Below are positions 1 to 5,318 of a stretch of DNA of 5,508 nucleotides, piece after piece. The stretch lies in NCBI GenBank assembly GCA_028707015.1, contig JAQTVP010000112.1, forward strand, positions 1-5,508, given 5' to 3'. The notes beneath the pieces were generated by a model. The model made no database searches. It was not told the DNA's origin and saw nothing but the letters and a program-made list of their open reading frames with translations. How positions within the stretch are numbered: the first letter of the stretch is position 1; every line of letters starts with the position of its first letter. Made by a program: the position numbers and the translations under genes. This DNA is from Dehalococcoidales bacterium (GTDB lineage: Bacteria; Chloroflexota; Dehalococcoidia; Dehalococcoidales; JAQTVP01).

Positions 1-395
1 ACCAGGGCATCCAGGGCCTTTGTCTTGCGTTCCGACCATATAATCATATGCACAGGGCAAAACGGCGACTCGTTTTCATTACAAGTTTCCTCGGGTGTAG
101 CACCATCAAAATCATGGGTATAAACAGCCCTGATATTTTTATCCCATGAGCCAAGCACCGTTCCCAGTTCTTTAGCCATGTTGTAATGATAATAGTTGAA
201 TGCCGTGCAGTTACCTTCCTTCAAGCAGGCTATTAAGGCTTGCGTACTGTTGAATCCCATCTTAGCGGCAGATGTTTTCAGGGCTGCTGTTATTACAGTT
301 TCAACAGTATTCACGGGGTCAAATTGGTCAGGTGTAGAGGTATCAGTTTCCACTTTTTTAACTGTGCTCTGCTTCTTTAAGGGTATTTTTTTCAA
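1..395 (-). CDS. Hypothetical protein, N-terminal 131 codons (C-terminus beyond window)
   Basis: I do not recognise this protein. The minus-strand frame is open from a TTG at 395 to the window edge, so the C-terminus is missing. The start is chosen because a run of six G (404-409) sits 8 bases upstream and no ATG occurs between the TAG stop further upstream and this point; the next ATG lies at codon 46 without a comparable site. The first 20 residues are Lys-rich and low complexity (MKKIPLKKQS), then comes a more globular part with cysteines at 57, 63, 105 and 113, an aromatic patch (FNYYHYN, 66-72), and a late segment VHMIIWSERKTKAL (115-128). There is no signal peptide or membrane helix, so it is probably cytosolic. 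Cysteines in two pairs could bind metal, but no recognisable zinc-finger spacing is seen. It points the same way as the two-component genes, but about 200 bases separate it from them. Confidence 0.75.
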   Translation of the reverse strand, partial: MKKIPLKKQSTVKKVETDTSTPDQFDPVNTVETVITAALKTSAAKMGFNSTQALIACLKEGNCTAFNYYHYNMAKELGTVLGSWDKNIRAVYTHDFDGATPEETCNENESPFCPVHMIIWSERKTKALDAL

Positions 396-396
396 T

Positions 397-453
397 CTAA
401 TAACCCCCCAATATTTTGTTTCTAAATGCTTTCGGATGCAGTCGCAGCCCTAT
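397..453 (-). CDS. Possible 18-residue leader ORF with non-standard start
   Basis: A perfect AGGAGG (minus strand, 460-465) has no ATG, GTG or TTG at a usable distance. Six bases downstream of it is ATA (451-453), which opens a frame reading GLRLHPKAFRNKILGGY after the start and ending in TAG at 397-399, one base before the TTG start of the next gene. Such spacing would couple its translation to the downstream gene. A CTG two codons later is another possible start in the same frame. Against it: ATA starts are very rare, and the frame is short enough to be chance. Confidence 0.25.
   Translation of the reverse strand: MGLRLHPKAFRNKILGGY
404..409 (-). promoter_or_regulatory. Ribosome binding site fixing the TTG start of the 1-395 gene
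   Basis: A run of six G on the minus strand, followed by T, resembles GGAGGT and sits 8 bases before the TTG. It also lies inside the possible leader ORF, whose stop is one base from the TTG. Confidence 0.55.
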
Positions 454-601
454 AGTAATCCTCCTAACATGAAAAACTCATAGGAAAAATAAAGCAATTC
501 ATGAAAAAACAATGAAAAATCAGGGGGCTAATGCTGTAAAAAAATTTGAAAAATGGAAAGTCTGCCGGATAAATAAATCACGAAAGCATAAATAAATGCA
601 G

Positions 602-1303
602 TTATTCGTCAGGGCAGGCAAACATATAGCCTGTGCCAGGTAGTGTAATGATGTATTTAGGATTAGATGGGTCTATTTCAATTTTCTCTCTAAGATAGCG
701 GATATAAGCTCTCAGATAATCAATGTCATCCCTGTATTCCTGTCCCCATACGGCGCACAATAAATCCTGATGCAGCATTACGTTGTTAGGATTATTAGCA
801 AGATGCCTCAGTAAGGAATACTCTGTACGGGTTAGCGGAATTTTCTTACCTTTCAATTCAACACTATGACGGGCAAAATTAATAACAAGCTCTCCACATT
901 TTAGAGAAGCTGTTATTTTCTCCTCGGGTTTATAGGAACGTCTTAAAACTGCCTGTACGCGTGCTACCAATTCCTTTGCGCTGAAAGGTTTCGTTAGATA
1001 ATCGTCAGCCCCTACACTAAAACCGAGTAATTTATCGCCTTCTTTTGCCTTGGCAGTCAGCATTATAACCGGTACGTCTGAGAATTGACGGATACGGCGG
1101 CATACTTCATAGCCATCAATACCTTGGGGAAACATAATATCAAGCAATATGAGAGACGGGGGAGGTTGCTCCATGGTTAACATTTCGATAGCTGCCTCTC
1201 CATTATTGGCCGTTATCACGTCATATCCGACGATACGCAGGATTTCAGCAACCAGTCTTACCACCTGCGGCTGGTCTTCAACAACCAGGATTCTCTCTTT
1301 AAT
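602..1303 (-). CDS. OmpR/KdpE-like response regulator, probable ATT start
   Basis: DNA-binding response regulator of a two-component system, 233 residues from the proposed start. The receiver domain (about 1-120) has the acidic pair E9-D10, the phosphoacceptor D55 (LILLDIM), T83 (MLTAK) and K105 (LTKPF). A winged-helix OmpR/PhoB-type domain follows (about 130-230), with LTRTEYSLLRHLANNP, then a YLRAYIRYLREKIE recognition-helix region and the terminal PGTGYMF wing. The DIDYLRAYIRYLREKIE part resembles KdpE-type regulators, but no kdp genes are present to support that name. The first conventional start (GTG at 1264) would delete strand beta-1 and the Mg-binding acidic pair. The frame continues upstream through ERILVVEDQPQ to an ATT at 1301-1303, 9 bases after AAAAGGAG. 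ATT is a known but rare start, as in infC. It follows the histidine kinase by 15 bases and is surely co-transcribed with it, the kinase being its likely phosphodonor. No convincing terminator is seen after the stop. Confidence 0.93.
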   Translation of the reverse strand: MKERILVVEDQPQVVRLVAEILRIVGYDVITANNGEAAIEMLTMEQPPPSLILLDIMFPQGIDGYEVCRRIRQFSDVPVIMLTAKAKEGDKLLGFSVGADDYLTKPFSAKELVARVQAVLRRSYKPEEKITASLKCGELVINFARHSVELKGKKIPLTRTEYSLLRHLANNPNNVMLHQDLLCAVWGQEYRDDIDYLRAYIRYLREKIEIDPSNPKYIITLPGTGYMFACPDE

Positions 1304-1312
1304 GCTAGTGTT

Positions 1313-1320
1313 CTCCTTTT
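1313..1320 (-). promoter_or_regulatory. Ribosome binding site of the response regulator, overlapping the kinase stop
   Basis: AAAAGGAG on the minus strand shares two bases with the TAA stop of the kinase gene (1319-1321) and lies 9 bases upstream of the proposed ATT start. It is 48 bases from the GTG at 1264, too far to serve it. This site is the main reason for placing the start at 1303. Confidence 0.75.
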
Positions 1321-2602
1321 AATCTTCGAGTTTTTGGCTTAGTCCTTTTAAAGGCAAACTAAAGTAGAATCGGCTTCCCTGTCCCAATACGCTCTCTGCC
1401 CATATGCGACCTCCGTGCGCCTCAATAATAGCACGACTGATGGGCAAACCCAATCCGGTCCCTATAACCTGATTTTCTGAATTTGATTTAGCGCGAAAGA
1501 ACCTGTCAAATAAATGGTTAAGGTCCTCCGGGGCAATACCCACCCCTTCGTCAGCAATACTAATTACTGCATGTTCTTTTATGACTTTCCCTTGCAATAT
1601 AATCAATCCACCTTTAGGTGAGTATTTTACGGCATTGTCTAACAACTGTCGAATCACTTGTAAAATACGTTCCGGATCAGCATCAACTAAAGGAAAATCA
1701 TGAGGAAAATCTACTAATAATGTATAATTACGAAAACGGTGCCTCATCTCATCAGCAGCTTTTACGGCCAGATTTTGTAATCTAACGGGTTGGAAATCAA
1801 TTCTCATTACACCAGCATCAATAATGGATGATTCCAGATAATCAGAAACAAGATTCTCCAGAACATCGCACTCTTTATCAATAATTTCTAAAAATTCTCT
1901 TTGTGTCTCAGGTGTAAAATTTGCCTCTTCCATCAGCAAAGCTGTCGAATATCCTTTTATAGAAGTTAAAGGAGTCCGTATCTCGTGAGCCAGAGTAGGA
2001 ATAAGCGCAGCCTTATAGCGGTCATCACCGACTAAAGTATCTTTATATTTCAAATCGTTACATAAGGCAGTGTTCTCTATTGCACCTGTTATTAAATTGG
2101 CTATGACTCGAAAGAACACAAGGGAATCTTCGTTAAACCTGCTTTCCCTATTCAATTTTAGGAAAGTTATTATTCCGTATTTTTTTTCTTTTTTAATCAA
2201 TGGTAGGCAAATAATGGAACACAGGGAAATTAAACCGGAAATCTTTAATCCCAATATCTTTTCAACAGGTAATCGACTATTTGTTTTAGACTTTTCCTTT
2301 GGATATAATTCAGCTTTTCCCGTCTGATAAACCCTGCTAATCATGTCAGTACCCGAATGTAATTTCAATTGCTTTAATGAGTTGATATCAATATCAGGCA
2401 GACACTGTGCAATCAATCGGTGGTCAGAAGGATCAGTTATTAGTATAAAACCGGTGTCGATAATTTCTGATTCACGAATAAGATAATCGAGTACTATTCT
2501 CAGTTTGGATTCAATTTCCTTGTCGCTTATAAGTATTCTAGAAATATCGTCGATAGCGGACAATAATTTTTGACCTGTTTTTATTTGAGATTGCCTCTTC
2601 AT
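1319..2602 (-). CDS. Soluble GAF-domain sensor histidine kinase
   Basis: Sensor kinase of the two-component pair, 427 residues. Residues about 15-180 look like a GAF-type sensory domain, ending in the helix VFFRVIANLITGAIENTAL that usually links GAF to the kinase. The HisKA dimerisation domain carries the H-box TLAHEIRTPLTSIKGY with H206 as phosphorylation site. The HATPase domain (about 310-417) shows an N-box (QLLDNAVKYSP, N323), G1 box (DEGVGIAPED, 351-360), F-box (LFDRFFR) and G2 box (GTGLGLPIS, 381-389). All catalytic motifs are intact. There is no transmembrane helix, so it should sense a cytoplasmic signal; the ligand cannot be told from sequence. Cysteines 67, 128 and 132 in the GAF region could allow redox or metal sensing, but this is speculation. 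A TAA lies two codons upstream of the ATG in frame. The upstream GGATAGG is 13 bases away, so the ribosome site is weak. It is the first gene of an operon with the response regulator. Confidence 0.93.
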   Translation of the reverse strand: MKRQSQIKTGQKLLSAIDDISRILISDKEIESKLRIVLDYLIRESEIIDTGFILITDPSDHRLIAQCLPDIDINSLKQLKLHSGTDMISRVYQTGKAELYPKEKSKTNSRLPVEKILGLKISGLISLCSIICLPLIKKEKKYGIITFLKLNRESRFNEDSLVFFRVIANLITGAIENTALCNDLKYKDTLVGDDRYKAALIPTLAHEIRTPLTSIKGYSTALLMEEANFTPETQREFLEIIDKECDVLENLVSDYLESSIIDAGVMRIDFQPVRLQNLAVKAADEMRHRFRNYTLLVDFPHDFPLVDADPERILQVIRQLLDNAVKYSPKGGLIILQGKVIKEHAVISIADEGVGIAPEDLNHLFDRFFRAKSNSENQVIGTGLGLPISRAIIEAHGGRIWAESVLGQGSRFYFSLPLKGLSQKLED

Positions 2603-2788
2603 AAATTAGTCTATGCCTATCCATTTTTCTACTAAGGAAAGTACGACTCAAATTTAACATATGATGTCTCATTCTTTCAAATATGGTCGGAGATCTCATT
2701 CAGGCTCATCTTGTCTCGGAAGAGACTACCTATAATCAAACGAGTGCAAAATTGATTTATAACTAATCATTAAAATCAAGTGAAAAAG

Positions 2789-2817
2789 AATAAGGTCCGG
2801 AAGGTCCGGACCTTATT
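2789..2817 (-). terminator. Strong hairpin terminator after the DksA-like gene
   Basis: The 12-base arm AATAAGGTCCGG (2789-2800) pairs perfectly with CCGGACCTTATT (2806-2817) across a 5-base loop. On the minus strand the stem is followed by CTTTTT, and on the plus strand by further T residues, so it could work both ways. It lies about 50 bases after the stop of the 2868-3230 gene and before the kinase gene, so it separates the two minus-strand units. The remaining gap (2603-2788) should hold the kinase promoter, but I see no convincing -35/-10 pair there. Confidence 0.85.
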
Positions 2818-2867
2818 TTGCATAAGATTTAATCTAAATCACTTATATAAACTGGTGATTAGCGCAT

Positions 2868-3230
2868 TTACCGTAACAGTGACCATTTAGATTGCTGTGT
2901 TTTACATGATATACATAAGGTTGTTTGCGGGAGTACTTCAAGTCGCTCATGTGGTATTGAACTACCACATTTATCGCAAAAGCCATAGGTCCCGTTGTGG
3001 ACTTTTTCCAGTGCATGTTCTATCTCGATGATTTGGTCGTTTAAATGTTTTATGTCCAAATATTTTCTCTCAAGCTCAAAGTATGCAACAGCAATCTCCC
3101 CTTGCTTGCTATATGAGTTACTATCTCGCTTCTCACTGACAACTTTACCGGAAATTGATGCCAGTTTCTCAAGCAGGTTTTGTCGCTCCTTCTCAAGATG
3201 TTCACGGATGTTTTTAGTTTTCATGATCAC
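2868..3230 (-). CDS. TraR/DksA-family zinc-finger protein
   Basis: 120-residue protein. An N-terminal helical region (about 5-78, rich in Glu and Lys, with a heptad-like stretch ELERKYLDIKHLNDQIIEIEHALEKV) is followed by a C4 zinc finger: C85 and C88 (CDKCG), then C106 and C109 (CISC). The joining stretch NGTYGFCDKCGSSIPHERLEVLP is the family's signature. Known members with this layout bind the RNA polymerase secondary channel (DksA) or are Firmicute relatives of unclear role (YteA/YocK type). The Asp-x-x-Asp coiled-coil tip of enteric DksA is not evident, so ppGpp-type activity should not be assumed. GTG at 3228-3230 is taken as start because GGAGG lies 7 bases upstream; an ATG two codons later would be 13 bases away. 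It follows the 104-residue gene by 31 bases, probably in one transcript. Confidence 0.9.
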   Translation of the reverse strand: MIMKTKNIREHLEKERQNLLEKLASISGKVVSEKRDSNSYSKQGEIAVAYFELERKYLDIKHLNDQIIEIEHALEKVHNGTYGFCDKCGSSIPHERLEVLPQTTLCISCKTQQSKWSLLR

Positions 3231-3237
3231 TTTTTCA

Positions 3238-3242
3238 CCTCC
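3238..3242 (-). promoter_or_regulatory. Ribosome binding site favouring the GTG start of the DksA-like gene
   Basis: GGAGG on the minus strand is 7 bases from the GTG at 3230 and 13 bases from the ATG at 3224, so the GTG is the better start and the protein begins MIMKTK. Confidence 0.65.
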
Positions 3243-3261
3243 GGATTTTTAGTTAATCTTT

Positions 3262-3576
3262 TTATTCCAGTTCGGTTGCTTCGTACGTTACAATATCGGC
3301 GAAATGCCATATATATCTATTGGCTTCATCGCGATATAAATGCTCCGGTGTGTCGCTTTGAGCCCTTATATATTCATGGATGCTTGAGCGAAGTGAATCT
3401 GAAATTAGCACTCTTTCAACATCCTCATCTCGATTTCTGGCATAATTGATACACGTTTTTACAAACATATGGAATCGCTTCTCATCAATAGCATGACCCC
3501 TAAAACGGGTGGGCGATTTCATCCATTGTTCAAAATAGTATTTCACCTTTGGATCGAGCATGTAATTTTCTACCAT
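3262..3576 (-). CDS. Hypothetical 104-residue protein upstream of the DksA-like gene
   Basis: Not recognised. It is a small, soluble, highly charged, probably alpha-helical protein with many aromatic residues (MLDPKVKYYFEQWMKSP near the start, EANRYIWHFADIVTYEA near the end). It has no cysteine, signal peptide or membrane helix. The ATG at 3574-3576 is preceded by GGAGGG only 3 bases away, rather close but the only Shine-Dalgarno in place; the ATG at codon 6 would be too far from it. It is the first gene of a likely two-gene unit with the TraR/DksA protein 31 bases downstream. The upstream gap (3577-3829) should carry its promoter, but no clear sigma-A pair is visible, so another sigma factor is possible. 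Confidence 0.8.
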   Translation of the reverse strand: MVENYMLDPKVKYYFEQWMKSPTRFRGHAIDEKRFHMFVKTCINYARNRDEDVERVLISDSLRSSIHEYIRAQSDTPEHLYRDEANRYIWHFADIVTYEATELE

Positions 3577-3829
3577 ACTCCCTCCATCATTAAGATACTT
3601 TGATAATTAATCTTTATCTTTTACAGCAATACAATAACTGGAATCTGATTAAATCGCTGCCCAGTTTGATGCTAATTTAATCGAATTGTAAGTAGTAAAT
3701 AAATTCAGGAGCGTGCTTGTAAAAGTCATTTCTAGACAGGAAACAACGAATTTTCTCTGTACTCTGTAGAAACTGAAATCGAAAAGATATGTTAATTTAA
3801 TATTAGGTAGGGGAATGCAACGTTGCTTC

Positions 3830-4441
3830 TTAAGCCAATCTTCTGTTTATGCCGATAACGGTGCCATAAATCTGGCATCCACCATTTGTATTGTCCCCAG
3901 GATTTGGAAGGTTGCCATAGCGCATCAGGCGCATCTCTTCATTCTGGTAGCATAGAATAACATTTCCAGACGCAGGTTTGGTGTCCGAATCGATGAAGAT
4001 AACATCTCCTTCTCTAATGTCTGGCTCAAGAGAAAAACCACGAACTAAAAGTCCTTTTACATTTTCACTATTGTTAGATAATCCCCAGGTCGCAAACTGT
4101 CCCACATTGAATACCCCAGAATTTAGTCGAGCAACATCAGCTGTAACCGGAATATCCACTGTTTGTATTTCTAATCCGGCTACAGCCTCATCAAGTGTTT
4201 TTGGTGGCCCTTTACGGAATCTAGTATTTTCCTCTATATAACCAGCAGCTTCATATAAATCGTTTGGATGAACTTTTAAAGCTTTGGCAAGTGTTAAAAA
4301 AGTCTCCGCAGTAGGATTATCAAAGGCATCCAACTCCAGACGAGAAATGTGGCTTCTGGTTAATCCGCTCAATTTGGATAATTCCCACTGTGTGATACCC
4401 CTGCGTTTCCTCACTGCCCTGACATATTTTCCCAAACTCAT
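3830..4441 (-). CDS. XRE-type repressor with degenerate LexA/CI-like (S24) domain
   Basis: 203-residue regulator with phage-repressor architecture. The N-terminal helix-turn-helix domain (about 1-68) reads GITQWELSKLSGLTRSHISR, followed by the usual NPTAETFLTLAKALKVHPNDLYEAAGY. After a linker, an S24/LexA-like domain (about 95-200) starts IPVTADVARLNSG and includes VRGFSLEPDIREGDVIFID. S137 sits where the catalytic Ser of GDSMxP is found. The catalytic Lys, expected in a TLKR-like strand, aligns with M173 (RLMRYG), and the Ala-Gly cleavage site normally following the IP-x-G-x-V motif is replaced by ARLNSG. It therefore probably cannot cleave itself, and the domain would serve dimerisation or ligand sensing. 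It is divergent from the 4740-4946 micro-operon. Palindromes over both promoters suggest that it represses itself and its neighbours. Its ribosome site is weak (GGGG 11 bases upstream of the ATG), fitting low expression. Confidence 0.9.
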   Translation of the reverse strand: MSLGKYVRAVRKRRGITQWELSKLSGLTRSHISRLELDAFDNPTAETFLTLAKALKVHPNDLYEAAGYIEENTRFRKGPPKTLDEAVAGLEIQTVDIPVTADVARLNSGVFNVGQFATWGLSNNSENVKGLLVRGFSLEPDIREGDVIFIDSDTKPASGNVILCYQNEEMRLMRYGNLPNPGDNTNGGCQIYGTVIGINRRLA

Positions 4442-4478
4442 TTATCATTTCGCCCCATGACCCCAGATTTGTTCATTC

Positions 4479-4494
4479 ACACTGCTACTAGTGT
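4479..4494. promoter_or_regulatory. Putative repressor operator over the repressor promoter -10
   Basis: Inverted repeat ACACT-GCTACT-AGTGT (5-base arms, 6-base centre). It overlaps the -10 box of the minus-strand promoter for the XRE gene. Its GCTACT...AGT core also occurs in the larger palindrome at 4587-4606, which suggests the same DNA-binding protein recognises both. The assignment to the adjacent repressor is inference. Confidence 0.5.
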
Positions 4495-4519
4495 AACATG
4501 GTATAAATATTATTGTCAA
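4490..4519 (-). promoter_or_regulatory. Sigma-A promoter of the XRE repressor gene
   Basis: On the minus strand, TTGACA (4514-4519, perfect -35) is separated by 18 bases from TACACT (4490-4495, four of six -10 matches), with TG one base upstream of the -10 (extended -10). Transcription would begin near 4483, giving a leader of about 40 bases before the ATG at 4441. Confidence 0.65.
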
Positions 4520-4535
4520 GAGCAATTATATGCTC
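4520..4535. repeat. Inverted repeat directly upstream of the repressor -35
   Basis: GAGCA-ATTATA-TGCTC (5-base arms, 6-base centre) has the same arm and spacer lengths as the 4479-4494 repeat but a different sequence. It abuts the -35 box of the repressor promoter, so it could bind an activator or a second regulator. It may also be chance in AT-rich DNA. Confidence 0.3.
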
Positions 4536-4568
4536 AATTAGCAGTATTAATTATTTTTTCGTAAATAC

Positions 4569-4597
4569 TTGCAAATTAATTCGTAGTATGCTACTCT
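4569..4597 (+). promoter_or_regulatory. Probable promoter of the plus-strand micro-operon
   Basis: TTGCAA (4569-4574) and TACTCT (4592-4597) are 17 bases apart. The -10 is poor (three of six matches), but it occupies the same relative place in a palindrome as the TACACT of the divergent promoter. Transcription would begin near 4604, leaving about 135 bases of leader before 4740, in which I see no hairpin or second clear promoter. Confidence 0.4.
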
Positions 4598-4606
4598 AGT
4601 AGCATA
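4587..4606. promoter_or_regulatory. 20-base palindromic operator candidate
   Basis: TATGCTACT (4587-4595) and AGTAGCATA (4598-4606) are perfect inverted copies with a 2-base centre. It covers the -10 box of the proposed micro-operon promoter and lies 110 bases, centre to centre, from the related site at 4479-4494. Length and symmetry suit a dimeric helix-turn-helix repressor, and the adjacent XRE protein is the obvious candidate. Confidence 0.65.
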
Positions 4607-4739
4607 AAGCCAATTAATTAACTTAAATTCCTTTACCAGATACTTATTTTTCTTTTATTACAAAGTGAAGACCTAGAGGGATTGTTTGTGCCTTAAATGC
4701 CTAATATCCAGGTTATCATAGCGAAAATGGAGGACAACA

Positions 4740-4946
4740 ATGCCCGTAGTCGGTACAGTCGAACAACTGGTATGCAGATATTGCGAAAGTAAAATAGTTA
4801 TTTTCTCTTGGAGAGACATGGTTGCAGCTTGTTGCACTAACACCCAATGTAACGCATACAAGCAAGCACAAGATTTGGAAATAAGGGGAAACTATGAAGA
4901 AAAACGAAAAAGAGCCAGCAGAGTATTTAGAAGGGACTGCCACTAA
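4740..4946 (+). CDS. Small Cys-rich, probably zinc-binding protein
   Basis: 68-residue protein with a strong ribosome site (GGAGG, 6 bases before the ATG). Cysteines at 12 and 15 (CRYC), 31, 32 and 37 (CCTNTQC) form a probable zinc-ribbon knuckle pair; another Cys-His ends the protein (C67-H68). The tail from about 53 on is very basic (EEKRKRASRVFRR), suggesting contact with nucleic acid or an acidic partner. The part GTVEQLVCRYCESKIVIF recalls, from memory, the SR1P family of GapA-binding small peptides, where CxxC is followed by Ile at +4 and Phe at +7. SR1P is shorter and lacks the basic tail, so this is only a suggestion. It is divergent from the XRE repressor and is the first gene behind the operator at 4587-4606. 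Its last 53 bases overlap the next small frame. Confidence 0.7.
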   Translation: MPVVGTVEQLVCRYCESKIVIFSWRDMVAACCTNTQCNAYKQAQDLEIRGNYEEKRKRASRVFRRDCH

Positions 4947-5001
4947 GATCAGGAAATTTAAACAGCCTTTAAGAGCAAATCATAATGATAATAAATATTG
5001 A
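4894..5001 (+). CDS. Possible 35-residue basic peptide
   Basis: A short frame with a good ribosome site (AAGGGG, 5 bases before the ATG) inside the end of the Cys-rich gene, in another frame. The product begins MKKNEKEPAEYLEG and continues KIRKFKQPLRANH; it is Lys/Arg-rich and hydrophilic, without membrane segment or cysteine. No family is recognised. The Shine-Dalgarno and the overlap suggest translational coupling, but so short a frame in purine-rich sequence may be chance. Confidence 0.4.
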   Translation: MKKNEKEPAEYLEGTATKIRKFKQPLRANHNDNKY

Positions 5002-5117
5002 TGGAGAAAAGAATTGGGAAGAAAACAGGAAAAAATGCAACAACGGAAAAGATATCAAGAGACGTTCAAAGGGATCAAGCACAATCATGGTACTCGTTCG
5101 ATAAGAAAGAAGGATGA
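5001..5117 (+). CDS. Possible 38-residue basic peptide
   Basis: The ATG overlaps the previous stop (TGATG), typical of coupled genes, but no independent Shine-Dalgarno is seen. The product MEKRIGKKTGKNATTEKISR... ends QSWYSFDKKEG; it is basic, hydrophilic and unrecognised. It is the last frame fully upstream of the terminator at 5197-5244. Reality depends on the coupling, so confidence is modest. Confidence 0.35.
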   Translation: MEKRIGKKTGKNATTEKISRDVQRDQAQSWYSFDKKEG

Positions 5118-5196
5118 AAGCGCTCTGGGTAAATAATAGCATCCAGAAACCGTACTTATTATTAGAGCAATATAGGAAAATTATTATTTACTGTGC

Positions 5197-5244
5197 AAAA
5201 TTATACCGCCCGGATTATCACCCGTCTACGGGCGGCATAATTTT
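5197..5244 (+). terminator. Strong hairpin terminator ending the micro-operon
   Basis: The arm AAAATTAT-A-CCGCCCG (5197-5212) pairs with CGGGCGG-C-ATAATTTT (5229-5244): seven GC pairs, one A/C mismatch, then eight AT pairs, around a 16-base loop. The A/T-rich base supplies a U-rich 3' side on either strand, so it may be bidirectional. It lies 80 bases after the stop at 5117 and isolates the micro-operon from corA. Confidence 0.85.
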
Positions 5245-5318
5245 AATTAAAAACTCTATCATGGCAGAACACGGATTAAATTTTATCGATGGACCAGCAT
5301 CATAAAAAGGGATTATTG

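Noticed and set aside
454..477. ATG (473-471) in frame with the 1-395 gene, which would extend it upstream
   Set aside because: A TAG at 454-456 interrupts the frame after six codons. No sign of pyrrolysine use or other amber decoding is visible here, and the ATG has no Shine-Dalgarno.
196..483. 95-residue plus-strand frame
   Set aside because: It lies antisense to the 1-395 minus-strand gene, which has a good ribosome site and protein-like composition. It shows no recognisable domain.
2713..2726. Short hairpin GTCTC-GGAA-GAGAC in the gap upstream of the kinase gene
   Set aside because: A five-base stem without a T run or link to a promoter box is expected by chance; not enough for a terminator or operator.
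3817..3826. Ten-base palindrome GCAACGTTGC just after the repressor stop
   Set aside because: It has no room for a loop without losing most pairs and no T run follows on the minus strand, so it is not a credible terminator. It could be a protein site but nothing else supports this.
4673..4943. Two minus-strand frames of 62 and 75 residues
   Set aside because: They are antisense to the Cys-rich gene, which has a strong Shine-Dalgarno and a zinc-ribbon pattern. Neither has a supported start.
5114..5305. 63-residue plus-strand frame starting MKALWVNN, its ATG overlapping the previous stop
   Set aside because: The strong terminator 5197-5244 lies inside it, and its ATG has only AGG directly abutting it with no proper spacing. 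Transcription should end before its stop codon.
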